Source: Fibrobacterota bacterium (GTDB taxonomy: Bacteria; Fibrobacterota; OXYB2-FULL-49-7; JAEUSG01). From it: 40,495 nt of DNA. The stretch's first letter is position 1. Each line of letters opens with the position of its first letter. A program made the position numbers and the translations under genes. The stretch covers positions 1 through 40,495 of the forward strand of contig JAEUSG010000003.1 in NCBI GenBank assembly GCA_016788315.1. The letters run 5' to 3'. The notes under the pieces are model-generated. The model did no database searches, was not told the DNA's origin, and saw only the letters and a list, made by a program, of their open reading frames with translations. Positions 40,434 to 40,495 of the stretch are shown here, in pieces.

Positions 40434-40495
40434 CTTGTCACCTTTCAGACATTCATGGCCGGTGTTTTCCAGTAGCGGTCATCGAGCGATGCCCC

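Noticed and set aside
1..40495. tRNA, rRNA or insertion sequence with transposase
   Set aside because: No cloverleaf, rRNA segment or transposase motif was seen; only the resolvase and the tyrosine recombinase point to mobility.

Overview
The window looks like a plasmid or plasmid-derived accessory region of a Gram-negative, probably anaerobic bacterium. It carries an iteron-type replication gene, a ParA partition locus, a serine resolvase, a tyrosine recombinase and several toxin-antitoxin-like and defence genes. No rRNA, tRNA or core housekeeping gene was seen. The lipoprotein, the beta-barrel-like protein ending in Phe, ferredoxin-type ATPases, orange-protein (ORP)-like genes and sigma-54 control fit a diderm anaerobe such as a deltaproteobacterial or fibrobacter-like lineage. 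That placement is inference with low confidence.

Layout. (1) 1-3797, + strand: a tightly overlapping operon of unknown role. Its first gene is proline-rich with a ribbon-helix-helix domain and is broken by a 14-C tract; then come an AAA ATPase, a YdjM-like membrane protein, a 59-residue protein and a lipoprotein. (2) 3798-9867: the replication and partition core. Iterons precede repB; on the minus strand follow an HNH protein, a winged-helix protein, and a parA gene with a second winged-helix gene. This core holds 32 copies of a palindromic octamer (ACTATAGT and close variants) in seven arrays, always exactly 15 bp apart within an array. Twelve copies lie in frame inside the gene after parA and are translated as TIVKx repeats. 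(3) 10050-11916: an AbiEi/AbiEii-like toxin-antitoxin pair with a palindromic operator.

(4) 11939-28509: an ORP-like cluster. A plus-strand operon (three NifX/ORP-type proteins, a DUF5320 protein, two MinD-type ATPases with ferredoxin inserts, a CoA-binding protein, a DsrE/YedF-like protein and a ferredoxin) converges on a ten-gene minus-strand operon (two secreted propeller-like proteins, Mrp ATPase, chemoreceptor, DUF1847 protein, CoA-disulfide reductase with rhodanese, peroxiredoxin, metallo-beta-lactamase fold protein, FtsX-type ABC permease and ATPase). A sigma-54 activator is divergent from the minus operon. Sigma-54-like promoters and a shared TTGCA-N4/5-TGCAA dyad link both operons to this activator.

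(5) 28502-33418: a resolvase with candidate res dyads, a bile-acid/arsenite-type transporter, and a zinc-type uptake group (ZnuA, ZnuB, a porin-like protein, a His-rich small protein) without an ATPase gene. (6) 33440-36660: plus-strand cargo (SLOG-like protein, unknown protein, MqsRA-like pair with a perfect operator) bordered by two large inverted-repeat structures. (7) 36579-40433, minus strand: tyrosine recombinase followed by a compact defence-like operon of ThsB-like TIR, one-TM protein, second TIR, small RelE-like protein and Shedu-like nuclease, ending at a strong terminator.

The most unusual items are the 15-bp-periodic octamer system with its centromere-like repeats translated inside a par gene, the TIR-TM-TIR-Shedu operon, and the plasmid-borne sigma-54/ORP supercluster.
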